DNA from: Paenibacillus turpanensis
Lineage (GTDB): Bacteria; Bacillota; Bacilli; Paenibacillales; YIM-B00363
NCBI RefSeq assembly: GCF_011421635.1
Contig: NZ_WTLI01000014.1
Span: forward strand, 62,001-126,000
Length of the DNA stretch: 64,000 bases
Direction of reading: 5' to 3'
Under the pieces are notes generated by a model. It had not been told where the DNA came from. It worked only from the letters and a program-made list of their open reading frames with translations, and ran no database searches. Positions within the stretch are counted from its first letter, which is position 1. Each line of letters opens with the position of its first letter. Of this stretch, positions 8,208-16,668 are shown in pieces. The position numbers were made by a program, and so were the translations under genes.

Positions 8208-9383
8208 TTAATAGGTTAATGAGAACAAGCCGTTAATGTGTGACAAATAACGAATGTTGCTCGCTTCCTTCATCGCCGAGGCCGGGAAGCCCTTCAGCTT
8301 CGTCTTGCGCTCGCCGATTGTCGCTACGCCGTCTTTTCTGCCGAGGCTCGCAAGTACACCGGAGAATACAGGCTTGAATTGCTCCAATTGGGTTTGTCCA
8401 AGGTACGCAAACAGGTTGTACCCGATTGCTTCGCCCATCTGCCAAGCCAGCTGCGCCGAAGGCGGATACGGTCTGCCGTCCTCACCCATGACGACTGCAC
8501 TGTCGCCGGCAACAAACACGTTCGGATGCGAGGTAGATTGAAGGAACTCGTTGACCATCGCACGGCCGCGGTTTACTTCGATACCGGAATTAGCCACAAC
8601 CGGGTTACCCTGTACGCCGCCGGACCAAATCAATGTGCCTGTCGGAATCGAGGTTCCGTCCTTCAGGAATACCGTTCCATCCTTAAACTCGGTAATCGGC
8701 ACGCCTGTCAGGAAGGTAACGCCGCGCTTCACCAAGCTCGTTGTTGCGCGCTCGATCAGGTCCGCCGGGAAGCCGCCGAGAATCGAAGGCCCTGCTTCTA
8801 CGCAGTAAATCGAGATTTCGCTCCACTCGATGCCGAGCTTGCGGCAAAGCTCTGGAAGCTCATCCGCAAATTCGCCTACGAGCTCAACGCCGGTCAAACC
8901 GCCGCCGCCCACAACAATCGTCGCGTCGGATTTATTGCGCGTCTTCGCGTACTGCTGAAGCTTCGCTTCCACGTGAGCGCGGATGCGGTTCGCATCATTC
9001 GTCGATTTCAGGGTGAAGCTGTTCTCCTGCAGCCCCGGAATGCCGAAAAATGCCGTTTCACTGCCAAGCGCCGCAACCAATACGTCGTAGGAAAGCGTGC
9101 TGCCGCCTTCAAGCTGGACGGTATTTTGATCCGGTGCAATGCTATCCACGCCGCGAACGACAAGATCAATCGATTTGCCCTTCAGCAGTTTTTCCAGCGG
9201 AAGCGCGATCGCTTGTTCCGAAATGTTGCCGGCAGCCAAACGATGAAGCTCCGTAATGATTTGATGCGTAGAAGTGCGATTTACAAGAGTAATGGACGCC
9301 TCACGTGGCGAAAGATATTTTCTCGCCGTTAACGCGCTCAGCAAGCCGCCGTAACCGCCACCAAGGATTACGATACGTTTCAT
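8208..9383 (-). CDS. ndh: Type II NADH dehydrogenase (NDH-2)
   Basis: A 391-residue single-subunit FAD enzyme that passes electrons from NADH to menaquinone at the inner face of the membrane without pumping protons. The first Rossmann motif is VILGGGYGGLLSAL, the NADH-binding motif VVGGGGLTGVELVGEFADEL, and VFVAGDSAV near residue 290 contacts FAD; the C-terminal part carries the membrane-association region. The ATG follows GGAGG. It is the second gene of an operon with a DUF1641 protein 49 bases upstream, as in Bacillus yjlC-ndh. A Rex-like operator in the operon promoter suggests control by the NADH/NAD ratio. Confidence 0.95.
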   Translation of the reverse strand: MKRIVILGGGYGGLLSALTARKYLSPREASITLVNRTSTHQIITELHRLAAGNISEQAIALPLEKLLKGKSIDLVVRGVDSIAPDQNTVQLEGGSTLSYDVLVAALGSETAFFGIPGLQENSFTLKSTNDANRIRAHVEAKLQQYAKTRNKSDATIVVGGGGLTGVELVGEFADELPELCRKLGIEWSEISIYCVEAGPSILGGFPADLIERATTSLVKRGVTFLTGVPITEFKDGTVFLKDGTSIPTGTLIWSGGVQGNPVVANSGIEVNRGRAMVNEFLQSTSHPNVFVAGDSAVVMGEDGRPYPPSAQLAWQMGEAIGYNLFAYLGQTQLEQFKPVFSGVLASLGRKDGVATIGERKTKLKGFPASAMKEASNIRYLSHINGLFSLTY

Positions 9384-9432
9384 AATTATTCCTCCGTCTT
9401 ATCAATAAAAAATTCCGCAACGTTATTCACGT

Positions 9433-9873
9433 TTATCGATTGCTCTGACGCTCATTCTGAATCGCCAAAAATTCCCGCATAAACCGGAACATTTTTTGTG
9501 CCTGCGGATCCTTCATCATTTTCAGAAGGCCAAACACGCCAATCGTATCGGACTGTGTTTCCGCTCTGTCCTTTGCTTCGATCGCTGCAGAGGCAACACC
9601 TTTCGCACCTTCGACGACAGGCATCACCATTTCATTAAAGCCGCCCTTTACATCCTCAACAAAAACCGGGTCCGTCGCAAGCGTATTAACAAATTGGTAA
9701 GCATCCGCAAGCTTCGTTGCAGCTTCGGTTAGCTGTGGAAGATTCGTAAGCAGCAGCGTCAGCGATTGCTGAACCTCCGGCTTTGCAAGCTCGGCCAGCA
9801 GGTGGGAAAGCTCTTGTTTGTCAGCCTGATTTACTTCGGTAAGTGCCGACTGATTCGTTTCCGTTGCATTCAT
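9433..9873 (-). CDS. yjlC: DUF1641 protein (YjlC-like)
   Basis: A 146-residue protein of the DUF1641 family, recognised by the C-terminal pattern GVFGLLKMMKDPQAQKMFRF and by its place directly before ndh, as in Bacillus subtilis. No membrane segment or signal peptide is visible. The start is the ATG at 9873, eight bases after GAGGTG; a GTG three codons earlier lies too close to that site. DUF1641 proteins occur beside NDH-2 and formate dehydrogenase genes, and the biochemical role is not established. A function in assembly or regulation of the NADH dehydrogenase is a reasonable guess only. Confidence 0.88.
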   Translation of the reverse strand: MNATETNQSALTEVNQADKQELSHLLAELAKPEVQQSLTLLLTNLPQLTEAATKLADAYQFVNTLATDPVFVEDVKGGFNEMVMPVVEGAKGVASAAIEAKDRAETQSDTIGVFGLLKMMKDPQAQKMFRFMREFLAIQNERQSNR

Positions 9874-9917
9874 CGTAAACACACCTCGTAATTAAATGTA
9901 AAAAATAAGATCCGACC

Positions 9918-9977
9918 ATGTGACGAAATTCACAAGTAACGATGTTCATAATACGCCAACTTATGGCGATGCGTCAA
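9918..9977 (-). promoter_or_regulatory. yjlC-ndh promoter with Rex-like operator
   Basis: Read leftwards, TTGACG (9972-9977), 18 bases and TATTAT (9948-9953) form the promoter. Downstream of it, TTGTGAATTTCGTCACAT (9918-9935) matches the Rex consensus TTGTGAA-N4-TTCACAA with two mismatches in the arms. Rex is the known redox repressor of Bacillus ndh. Confidence 0.78.
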
Positions 9978-10078
9978 TAGAAATATGCTTTTTTCGACAT
10001 AAAAATTTACGATTTCCGTTAAATTTTGTTCGTTCGTCAGGCGTCACTACGGTTCACAAACGTTTATACATAACACTC

Positions 10079-10118
10079 TTTACTTTTATATGACTAAAAA
10101 ATATACTTTAGTCACATA
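10079..10118 (+). promoter_or_regulatory. Promoter overlapped by a 32-bp inverted repeat, likely TetR operator
   Basis: TTTACT (10079-10084), 17 bases and TATACT (10102-10107) make a plausible promoter. Over it lies an inverted repeat with perfect eight-base arms TGACTAAA (10091-10098) and TTTAGTCA (10107-10114); extending to 10087-10118 the arms are 12 bases with one mismatch. The site precedes the esterase gene, whose operon ends with a TetR regulator, so autoregulation by that regulator is likely. Confidence 0.65.
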
Positions 10119-10160
10119 AATCAAAACTATAGTTGGCTATTCCAAAGGAGCTGCATCCTC

Positions 10161-11381
10161 TTGCCGATTTTATCCAAGCAACGCTCGTTTCATCTCGACG
10201 GCACTGTAACCCCCGGATTTGAAAAGGTCGCCGACGCATTTGTACACAACTTTTCCTCCCGCGGTGAAACCGGCGTCGCCTGCGCGGTATACGTTCACGG
10301 CGAATGTGTCGTCGACTTGTGGGGCGGTTATGCAGACCCGAAGCAGGACGCCAAATGGAGAGCCGACACCCTTGTCCCCGTGTTTTCCAGTACCAAGGGC
10401 TTTGCCGCCCTTGCCGCTGCAGATGCGCATTCGAAAGGATTTTTCTCATACGACGACCTCGTAGCCACGCATTGGCCCGAGTTTTCCGTCCATGGAAAGG
10501 AACACATCACCATCCGGCAGCTGCTCGGTCATCAAGCCGGCCTTTGCCGTTTGGATGAACTTGATCTGCGTAGCTTTGCCGATCTTGACACCGCCTCGGC
10601 CGCTCCTAAGCTGGCTGCCATGATCCCGGCCTGGAAGCCGGGGGAAGCGCATGGATACCACACGTGGACCATCGGCTGGTTTATTTCCGAGCTGATCCGC
10701 CGCACGGACCCGCAGGGGCGCCCATTGCGCGTGTTTTTTCAAGAAGAAATCGCCGCACCGCTGGAGGCGGAATTTTACATCGGCCTGCCCGCCTCGGTAC
10801 CGGATTCCCGGCTTGCAAAGGTTAAGGGGTTCGACAGTCCGCTGCAGCTGCTGCTCCGTTTGCACGAGGTGCCTCCTTCGCTGCTGCTGGCTTTCGCCAA
10901 CCCGCGCTCCTTAACCTCACGAAGCATGGTCGATCCGAAACGGCTCGTCGCGAACAATCATTTTAACCATCGGGAAATGCTCTCCATCGAATTCCCATCG
11001 GGAAACGGCGTCGGGCGAGTTCGGGATATGGCGAAGATTTACGGTGAATTCGCCTCCGGCGGCTCCGCACTGAAGCTTTCCGTCCATACGCTTGAGGAGC
11101 TGGCAAGACCTGCAATTCCTCCGGACAAAGGCTGGTTCGACCTCGTCAACCGCGCCGATCTTGGGTATTCGCTCGGCTTTTGGAAGCCGATCCCAGAACG
11201 GTCGTTTGGCACTAGCCGGCATGCGTACGGCCATCCCGGCGCAGGCGGTTCCTTCTGCTTTGCCGATCCGGACAAGGGCGTCGGCTACGCCTACGCCATG
11301 AATCAAATCGGCGGATATATGGATCGCAATCCACGGGAAAACGCGCTGCGGCGGGCGGTTTATGCGTGTCTGAGGCAGTAG
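10161..11381 (+). CDS. Class C beta-lactamase-fold serine hydrolase/esterase
   Basis: A 406-residue hydrolase of the class C beta-lactamase/EstB esterase group. The nucleophile motif Ser-x-x-Lys is seen in VFSSTKGFAALA, the Tyr motif as GYHTWTIGW, and the third motif as GHPGAGGSFCF near residue 360. There is no signal peptide, so the enzyme is cytoplasmic, which argues for an ester or amide substrate rather than beta-lactam defence. The start is a TTG at 10161, ten bases after AAAGGAG. It is followed after 84 bases by a TetR regulator on the same strand. Substrate unknown; family members hydrolyse short-chain esters, cyclic amides or lipids. Confidence 0.86.
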   Translation: MPILSKQRSFHLDGTVTPGFEKVADAFVHNFSSRGETGVACAVYVHGECVVDLWGGYADPKQDAKWRADTLVPVFSSTKGFAALAAADAHSKGFFSYDDLVATHWPEFSVHGKEHITIRQLLGHQAGLCRLDELDLRSFADLDTASAAPKLAAMIPAWKPGEAHGYHTWTIGWFISELIRRTDPQGRPLRVFFQEEIAAPLEAEFYIGLPASVPDSRLAKVKGFDSPLQLLLRLHEVPPSLLLAFANPRSLTSRSMVDPKRLVANNHFNHREMLSIEFPSGNGVGRVRDMAKIYGEFASGGSALKLSVHTLEELARPAIPPDKGWFDLVNRADLGYSLGFWKPIPERSFGTSRHAYGHPGAGGSFCFADPDKGVGYAYAMNQIGGYMDRNPRENALRRAVYACLRQ

Positions 11382-11465
11382 AAGAGTTTTCTTGTGAAGC
11401 CTAGAAATAAAGAGGGACGACCTCGACGGTAAGTTACCTGCAATAGACGGAGGATTTGATAAAGC

Positions 11466-12080
11466 ATGCCGAAATTTAACGAGCATGAAAAGCAGCATAT
11501 TCGCGAACTGCTCCTAAACAAAGGAAAAGAGCTATTCGTCCAATACGGCCTCAAAAAAACGAGTATAGACGATATCGTCCAAGCCTGCGGGATCGCCAAA
11601 GGCTCCTTCTACCGCTTCTTCCCCTCAAAGGAGGAGCTTTATTATGAAATTCTGCGGCAAGAGGAAGCGTTCACGGGCGACATCATTGCCGAGCTCAAAG
11701 GCTTGGACCTGCCCCCCGCCCAGCTTATCGAGAAGCTGTTTTACGACAGCTTTCAAGCGATTGAGCGGAGTCCTTTTCTAAGCATGGTCATGCGCGGCTA
11801 TGACTGGGCGCAGCTCATTCGAAAGCTGCCGCCTGAAGCAATGGAGGAGCATACCGAGGCCGACCAGCAGCTCGGACGGGAATTATTCGCCAAATGGCAG
11901 AAGGAAGGGAAGCTTGCCCCGCTTGACCCGGATGTGATCACAGGGATGCTGCGGGCGGTACTGCTCCTTTCGCAGCATCGGCAGGAGCTTGGCCCGCTGT
12001 TCGATGACATCATCGTGCAGCTGATCCGAAGTATTGCGCTGGGGATTTCGGCAAAGCCGGAAAAAGCCCCCCGATCATGA
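11466..12080 (+). CDS. TetR-family regulator
   Basis: A 204-residue TetR repressor with the DNA-binding region TSIDDIVQACGIAKGSFYRF at about residues 35-54, followed by FPSKEELYYEIL; the C-terminal region is helical. A GGAGG lies 12 bases before the ATG, rather far, so the start is likely but not certain. It shares the strand with the upstream esterase and probably its mRNA. The long inverted repeat at 10087-10118 is the best candidate for its operator. The last codons overlap the terminator hairpin of the convergent chemoreceptor gene. Confidence 0.88.
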   Translation: MPKFNEHEKQHIRELLLNKGKELFVQYGLKKTSIDDIVQACGIAKGSFYRFFPSKEELYYEILRQEEAFTGDIIAELKGLDLPPAQLIEKLFYDSFQAIERSPFLSMVMRGYDWAQLIRKLPPEAMEEHTEADQQLGRELFAKWQKEGKLAPLDPDVITGMLRAVLLLSQHRQELGPLFDDIIVQLIRSIALGISAKPEKAPRS

Positions 12081-12102
12081 CCATTGCATGACCAGGGGGC
12101 TT
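12061..12102. terminator. Bidirectional hairpin terminator
   Basis: AAGCCCCC (12064-12071) and GGGGGCTT (12095-12102) flank a loop. Leftwards the stem is followed by TTTTTCC, so it mainly serves the chemoreceptor gene at 12119; the tetR stop lies inside it. Confidence 0.75.
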
Positions 12103-12118
12103 CGCGCAGCAGCTCTGC

Positions 12119-13822
12119 CTACAGCTTAAATTTTACCAGAAGTCCCTGCAGCTCTTCCGCTAACTGGGATAGAGACTGCGAGGAATGCGTCATTTCTTCC
12201 ATGGATGCAAGCTGCTCCTGGCTCGATGCCGCAACCTCTTGAACACTCGAATTGCCTTCTTGAGATACAGCTTGCAGATGAGCCATATGACCGGCCACTT
12301 CTCTTGCGCTAGCTGCCGCTATGGAGACGGACTGGCCGATTTCACTCATTCTAACGCTTAACTGCTTCATCGATTCATCGATGCTTTCAAACGATTTGGA
12401 GGCTTGGCTGCTCAGCTCCACCCCGCGTTTTACACTCTCAGAGCCTCGCATGGTGGACTCGAGTGAAACTGAAATTTGCGATTGAATCGTTTCGACGACC
12501 TCGGTTATTTTTTCCGTTGAAGCAGCGGTCCCCTCGGCAAGCTTGCGAATCTCCGAAGCAACGACTGCAAACCCTCGGCCCTGCTCTCCCGCCCGCGCCG
12601 CTTCAATCGATGCATTTAGGGCGAGCAGGTTCGTTTGCTTGGCAATTTCCCGAATCGTAATGACAACAGCGCCGATTTCATCGGACAGCGAGCCAAGCTG
12701 CGACATCATCTCCTGCGTTTCCCGTACATTGCCCTCGATCCCGTTCATCTGCTGCAGGACGGAACTAATCGCTTGGACCCCCTCTTCAATGGCTAAACCT
12801 GAATTTACCGATAGCTGATTCATTTCCTCGCCGCTTCGATCGATCGTTATGATGGTTGTCGAAAGCTCCTCCGTAAGATCCGAAGAAGATGATACACTCT
12901 TCACTTGTTCCTCAAAAGCCGTAGCGAGCTCGCTGGCCGAAGAAGCGATTTGCTCCGATGCACGGCTCGTCTGTTCTGCACCGGCCATCATTTCCTCCGC
13001 GGAAGCGGATAAGGTTAAGGAGCTTTCATTCACCTTGCCTACCAATTGCCGCAGCCCGAAGATCATCGCATTAAAAGAGGACGTAATTTTGCCGATCTCA
13101 TCCTTAGAACGATAACTGCCTTCGACCGTAAGATCCCCGTCCTTCGCCCTTTCCATTAACTGCGTCAAGCTCTTTAACGGCCTTGTAATTAAGAGAATGA
13201 TCCAGAAGCCGATCACCGATAGAAGTGCGGCAGCCGCCACAATGACAACAAGGAAATACACTCCTGCAGTCTGTGCCTGCTGGGCTGCGCTTGCTTTTGC
13301 CGCTTCCGCCTTTGCCCCGACTTCGTTCGAAATTTCGGTCAAAAGCGCGGTCGTCTGATCCCTCATCTCACTAACCGAGTCCACAAAAATCTCATACGCC
13401 TCATCATCCTTGTTTTCTAACCCCAGCAAGCGAACCTTATCCAACTGGGCACGGTACTTAGGCAAAATCGCCTCATACTGTCCCAACAGCTCCTGTGCTT
13501 TTGGAGACAGCTCTTTCGTTTTTAAATCGTTAAGCAGCAGGTCATGCGCCCTGGTGCGTTCCACCGTTCGTAAGTTTAATGTATTATTCTTAATCTCGTT
13601 TTTATTCAAAATCATTTCCAGCACATTGGACTCAATAAACTGATTATGGGTTCGCATCAAATAGACCCAGGATACTGGAAGCAGTGCTTGATCATACATG
13701 TCTGCATTTCCTTTGCTCAGCGTCTTAATAGAGCTGTATCCGCTCGCCCCTACAATTAATAGGGAAAGTAAAGAAATAAAAAGCAGTATCGATACCTTGA
13801 CTGAAACCTTAAGATTACGCAA
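12119..13822 (-). CDS. Methyl-accepting chemotaxis protein, 4HB sensor type
   Basis: A 567-residue chemoreceptor. It begins at the TTG at 13822 ([14 protein letters not shown]), six bases after AGGGTG; a GTG three codons earlier is possible. A first transmembrane helix (about 10-30) is followed by an extracellular four-helix-bundle ligand domain to about 185, a second helix, a HAMP domain ([19 protein letters not shown]) and a long coiled-coil signalling domain whose tip reads [26 protein letters not shown]. It should pass the state of an external ligand to CheA/CheW. No chemotaxis genes are nearby. The ligand is unknown. It diverges from a second chemoreceptor. Confidence 0.92.
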   Translation of the reverse strand: MRNLKVSVKVSILLFISLLSLLIVGASGYSSIKTLSKGNADMYDQALLPVSWVYLMRTHNQFIESNVLEMILNKNEIKNNTLNLRTVERTRAHDLLLNDLKTKELSPKAQELLGQYEAILPKYRAQLDKVRLLGLENKDDEAYEIFVDSVSEMRDQTTALLTEISNEVGAKAEAAKASAAQQAQTAGVYFLVVIVAAAALLSVIGFWIILLITRPLKSLTQLMERAKDGDLTVEGSYRSKDEIGKITSSFNAMIFGLRQLVGKVNESSLTLSASAEEMMAGAEQTSRASEQIASSASELATAFEEQVKSVSSSSDLTEELSTTIITIDRSGEEMNQLSVNSGLAIEEGVQAISSVLQQMNGIEGNVRETQEMMSQLGSLSDEIGAVVITIREIAKQTNLLALNASIEAARAGEQGRGFAVVASEIRKLAEGTAASTEKITEVVETIQSQISVSLESTMRGSESVKRGVELSSQASKSFESIDESMKQLSVRMSEIGQSVSIAAASAREVAGHMAHLQAVSQEGNSSVQEVAASSQEQLASMEEMTHSSQSLSQLAEELQGLLVKFKL

Positions 13823-14152
13823 TGTTGTCACCCTATCCGATATGTATATTTTTTAGTTACAGATTGATTTCGACCATCAATGACAATTTCCTCCTGCATT
13901 CGACATTAAGATAGTGTAAATTTCATATAAAAGTTATTATTATATGAGATAAATATTTTTAATAAATTCATCATTCCTAACCGTTCACTCCTTCCAGATC
14001 TAGAAATCCTTCCGGAATCGACTGCATTTTTCTAGTTCAAGCTATGTTTATTGGATATTGACGAAAACTGTCGATGGTAATACGATAATTGGAAATCTAT
14101 ATAGAGCGGAAGAACGAGCCGGATCCCCTCTATCACCTTTGGAGGCATGCAG
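13823..14152. promoter_or_regulatory. Divergent chemoreceptor intergenic region with rightward promoter
   Basis: This 330-base region is AT-rich. Rightwards, TTGACG (14058-14063), 17 bases and TACGAT (14081-14086) form a plausible sigma-A promoter for the gene at 14153. I found no clear sigma-D type motif and no convincing leftward promoter. Arms CTAGAAA (14000-14006) and TTTCTAG (14029-14035) form a weak inverted repeat of unknown meaning. Confidence 0.5.
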
Positions 14153-15634
14153 ATGGACCTACACCTGATTCACGAGAGAAATAAACTTGTCGTCAAACTG
14201 CTATGGTTGTCCGTAGCTTTAGGCACAGCCGCTACGATTCTGTCACGGGCCAATACGAGCACCATTCTCGTTGTTTCCTTAATTGGCGGTAGCGTTTCGC
14301 TTTTAGTCACACTCTTGATCGTAAAAAAATGGCTCATTCGCTCCGTCCAATACATCACCTCAGTAGGTCTTACCGGAATGGTCTTTTCCTTTGCAGAAAC
14401 GACTCCCAATGTAAATTCCCTTATCATGATTTTTTACGCATTCACCGTTATTACCCTGTATCACAACTACAAATCGATATTAAGCAGCGGCGCTATGTCT
14501 CTCATCCTCATTTTCATCCTATACCAGCAATATCCGGAAAAAATGTTCGGCGGAATTGGGGTGGCCGGCTTCATTTCGTTGAATGTCATCTTTATCCTCG
14601 TCATTTTTATTACGGCCATGCAGGCGAGAATCGGTCAGAAGCAGCATAAGGAAACCGTAGAAAAAGGAACTCAAGCCGTCAAAGCGCAGTCCGAGGTGGA
14701 GGCCATTTTAGCTGAGGTTACAACCACTGTGGATAAACTTTCGACCATGGGATCGTCGCTGCAGCTGCATCTAACAGAGTCCAAAAACATTTCGCAGGAG
14801 CTGACCGCTACGTTCGAGGAGGTGGCGAGCGGCATTGCATCCCAAGCAAGCAGCGTCGGCGATATCCGGGATTCGATTCAGGAAATCGACCATAAGGTGA
14901 CCCAAGCGAACGAAACCTCGAAGAGCGTGATTGACATTTCCCACCGGACATCGGCGTTAACTAAAACCGGAAGCGAAGTGGTCGGAGCATTACAGAGCAA
15001 CATGAAGCAGGTTTCCGGCACCGTTGATCAAGTGGCTGTTTTAATGGAGGAGCTGCAGCAGCAAAGCCGGAGCATTGCTGAAATTTTATCTCAAATTGAG
15101 GAAATATCGAATCAAACGAACCTGCTTGCTTTGAACGCATCCATTGAAGCCGCGCGCGCCGGGGAGCATGGCAAAGGCTTTGCGGTCGTTGCGAGCGAAG
15201 TGCGGAAGCTCGCTGAGCTTTCCGGTACGGCTGCGGATCAAATCGGAGAAAAAATCCGCTTGATGCTGGCCAAAACGAGCCAGGTGAGCACTTACGTACA
15301 GTCCAGCCAATCCGAGGTAAAAACGGGCGTACAAAGCGCCGAACGCACCGACGAGGTGTTTGGATCGATCTTGAACAATGCGCTTGATTCCGAGAAGCTT
15401 GCAAACCAGCTCATGGACATGCTGCAAAGCCTGCAGAGCGATTCGAGTGTGATCGTTAACGAGGCTGTCTCCATTGCAGGAATCACGGATCAATCGAGCG
15501 CCTCTGTCCAGCAGGTAACGGCTTCGGTTGAACTGCAAAACGGTCGGATGAACAGCCTCAATGAAAGCTTCCGTGAGCTTGCGGAAATCGTGCAAACCTT
15601 GGAGAAGTTAACCCATAAGGGCGGGGAAAAATAA
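14153..15634 (+). CDS. Chemoreceptor with multi-helix integral membrane sensor
   Basis: A 493-residue methyl-accepting chemotaxis protein of unusual layout. Residues 1-160 contain about six transmembrane helices with very short loops and no extracellular domain or HAMP; the rest is a coiled-coil signalling domain with the tip [26 protein letters not shown]. The start is the ATG at 14153, seven bases after GGAGG; an ATG two codons earlier is too close to that site. Such receptors may sense membrane state, a lipophilic ligand or the proton gradient. A terminator follows at 15642. Confidence 0.9.
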   Translation: MDLHLIHERNKLVVKLLWLSVALGTAATILSRANTSTILVVSLIGGSVSLLVTLLIVKKWLIRSVQYITSVGLTGMVFSFAETTPNVNSLIMIFYAFTVITLYHNYKSILSSGAMSLILIFILYQQYPEKMFGGIGVAGFISLNVIFILVIFITAMQARIGQKQHKETVEKGTQAVKAQSEVEAILAEVTTTVDKLSTMGSSLQLHLTESKNISQELTATFEEVASGIASQASSVGDIRDSIQEIDHKVTQANETSKSVIDISHRTSALTKTGSEVVGALQSNMKQVSGTVDQVAVLMEELQQQSRSIAEILSQIEEISNQTNLLALNASIEAARAGEHGKGFAVVASEVRKLAELSGTAADQIGEKIRLMLAKTSQVSTYVQSSQSEVKTGVQSAERTDEVFGSILNNALDSEKLANQLMDMLQSLQSDSSVIVNEAVSIAGITDQSSASVQQVTASVELQNGRMNSLNESFRELAEIVQTLEKLTHKGGEK

Positions 15635-15641
15635 ATAACAG

Positions 15642-15675
15642 ACGCCGGAGGTTCTACGAGCCTTCGGCGTTTTAT
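15642..15675 (+). terminator. Rho-independent terminator
   Basis: ACGCCGGAGG (15642-15651) pairs with CCTTCGGCGT (15661-15670), with one mismatch pair, and is followed by TTTATT. Confidence 0.82.
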
Positions 15676-15767
15676 TATGTACAATTTGCAGCAGCTGCGG
15701 GTTCAAGCACCAGCTTAATCCCGCGAGGAGTACTATGACTTAGTTAAAAGATGTCAGGTCCGAACGC

Positions 15768-16535
15768 TCAGTTTCCCTTCAATAAAAGTGCAGCGTCAAA
15801 CTCGCGAATCCTTTTAGGGGCGGAGTCTAGAAGCGCAAGAGCCGCTGTATAGCCCGGGCCCGGATGAAGGTCGGTTAGCATGGCTCCAGCAGCGAGCTGC
15901 TCCTGAATTGCGCCCGATGATGAAACCAGCCGTGCGGGCTCGTTCGGGCCTGAAACCGATAGGTTTTCGGGGGGAATTGCTAGGCCTTTGCCCGTGGCCT
16001 TCAAGACAGCTTCCTTGCGGGTCCAGAAGGTGTAAAAACCTTCCCTCCGCTCCACCATCGGCATTTCCGAAAGCTTCGCAGCCTCGGCATCCGATAGGAC
16101 GCCTTGGATCAGCTTGCTGATCTCCGCCCCGGTTTGGATTTGCTCTACATCGATCCCAACCGGCGTGCCCGTCGTAAACGCAACAGCCACCAGCTCGCCA
16201 GAGTGGCTTACCGAGAGCTGCTGCGGCATCGACCTGGGGAGGCGAGGGCGGCCATGTGCCTTGCCGCAGCCCGGACAAGTACGGTCCAGCGGCACCTGCT
16301 GCGGCGGGCACCCCAGCTCTGCGGCCAGCACAAGGCGGCTAATGGCACAGCCGACCATGAACCGGGCTCGGTCTTCCAGGCGACGGTACGCCTGCGCCCG
16401 GCCCTGCTCTTCTTCATTTAGCAGCTGTCCATGCCAAGGCTGCAGGTCGCTCCAGCGTGCCCACCAAATGTGGCACTCGCTCACATCAAGAAGGGGCGGA
16501 ACTTCCGGCTGTGCGTAAGTATTTTTCATGTTCAT
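15768..16535 (-). CDS. Sfp-type 4'-phosphopantetheinyl transferase
   Basis: A 255-residue enzyme that moves the phosphopantetheine arm of coenzyme A to a serine in carrier domains. The three family motifs are present: LSVSHSGELVAVAF, VGIDVEQI with the metal-binding Asp-x-Glu, and FYTFWTRKEAVLKATGKGL. A cysteine pair (CPGCGK) near residue 88 occurs in many relatives. The ATG follows GGGAG by seven bases. It ends the leftward siderophore gene set, 133 bases after the exporter, and is the obvious activator of the carrier domains in DhbB and DhbF. In Bacillus subtilis sfp lies elsewhere, so its place here makes the cluster self-sufficient. Confidence 0.95.
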   Translation of the reverse strand: MNMKNTYAQPEVPPLLDVSECHIWWARWSDLQPWHGQLLNEEEQGRAQAYRRLEDRARFMVGCAISRLVLAAELGCPPQQVPLDRTCPGCGKAHGRPRLPRSMPQQLSVSHSGELVAVAFTTGTPVGIDVEQIQTGAEISKLIQGVLSDAEAAKLSEMPMVERREGFYTFWTRKEAVLKATGKGLAIPPENLSVSGPNEPARLVSSSGAIQEQLAAGAMLTDLHPGPGYTAALALLDSAPKRIREFDAALLLKGN

Positions 16536-16588
16536 AACAGTTCTCCCTCGTGACAGAAATGGTTGGCGCAGGTTATGGAACAGGAGGA

Positions 16589-16611
16589 GGGGAGCGTATC
16601 CGCCGCTCCCC
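16589..16611. other. Intercistronic hairpin
   Basis: GGGGAGCG (16589-16596) and CGCTCCCC (16604-16611) form a perfect eight-base-pair stem between the MFS exporter and the transferase gene. No T run follows on either strand, so it looks like an mRNA-stability or attenuating element rather than a full terminator. Confidence 0.55.
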
Positions 16612-16668
16612 CCAATCCGTTCTTATCCTATTTGATGTTAAGGCGTGATTTGAAGCGCTTATTTTCGC

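Noticed and set aside
8379..9332. 317-codon open frame opposite ndh
   Set aside because: It mirrors ndh in the antisense frame, is full of Arg and Ala, has no ribosome binding site and no family motif.
13823..13960. Sigma-D promoter for the leftward chemoreceptor
   Set aside because: CCGATAT is present on the plus strand but no TAAA lies at the right distance, and the leftward strand lacks the -10 motif.
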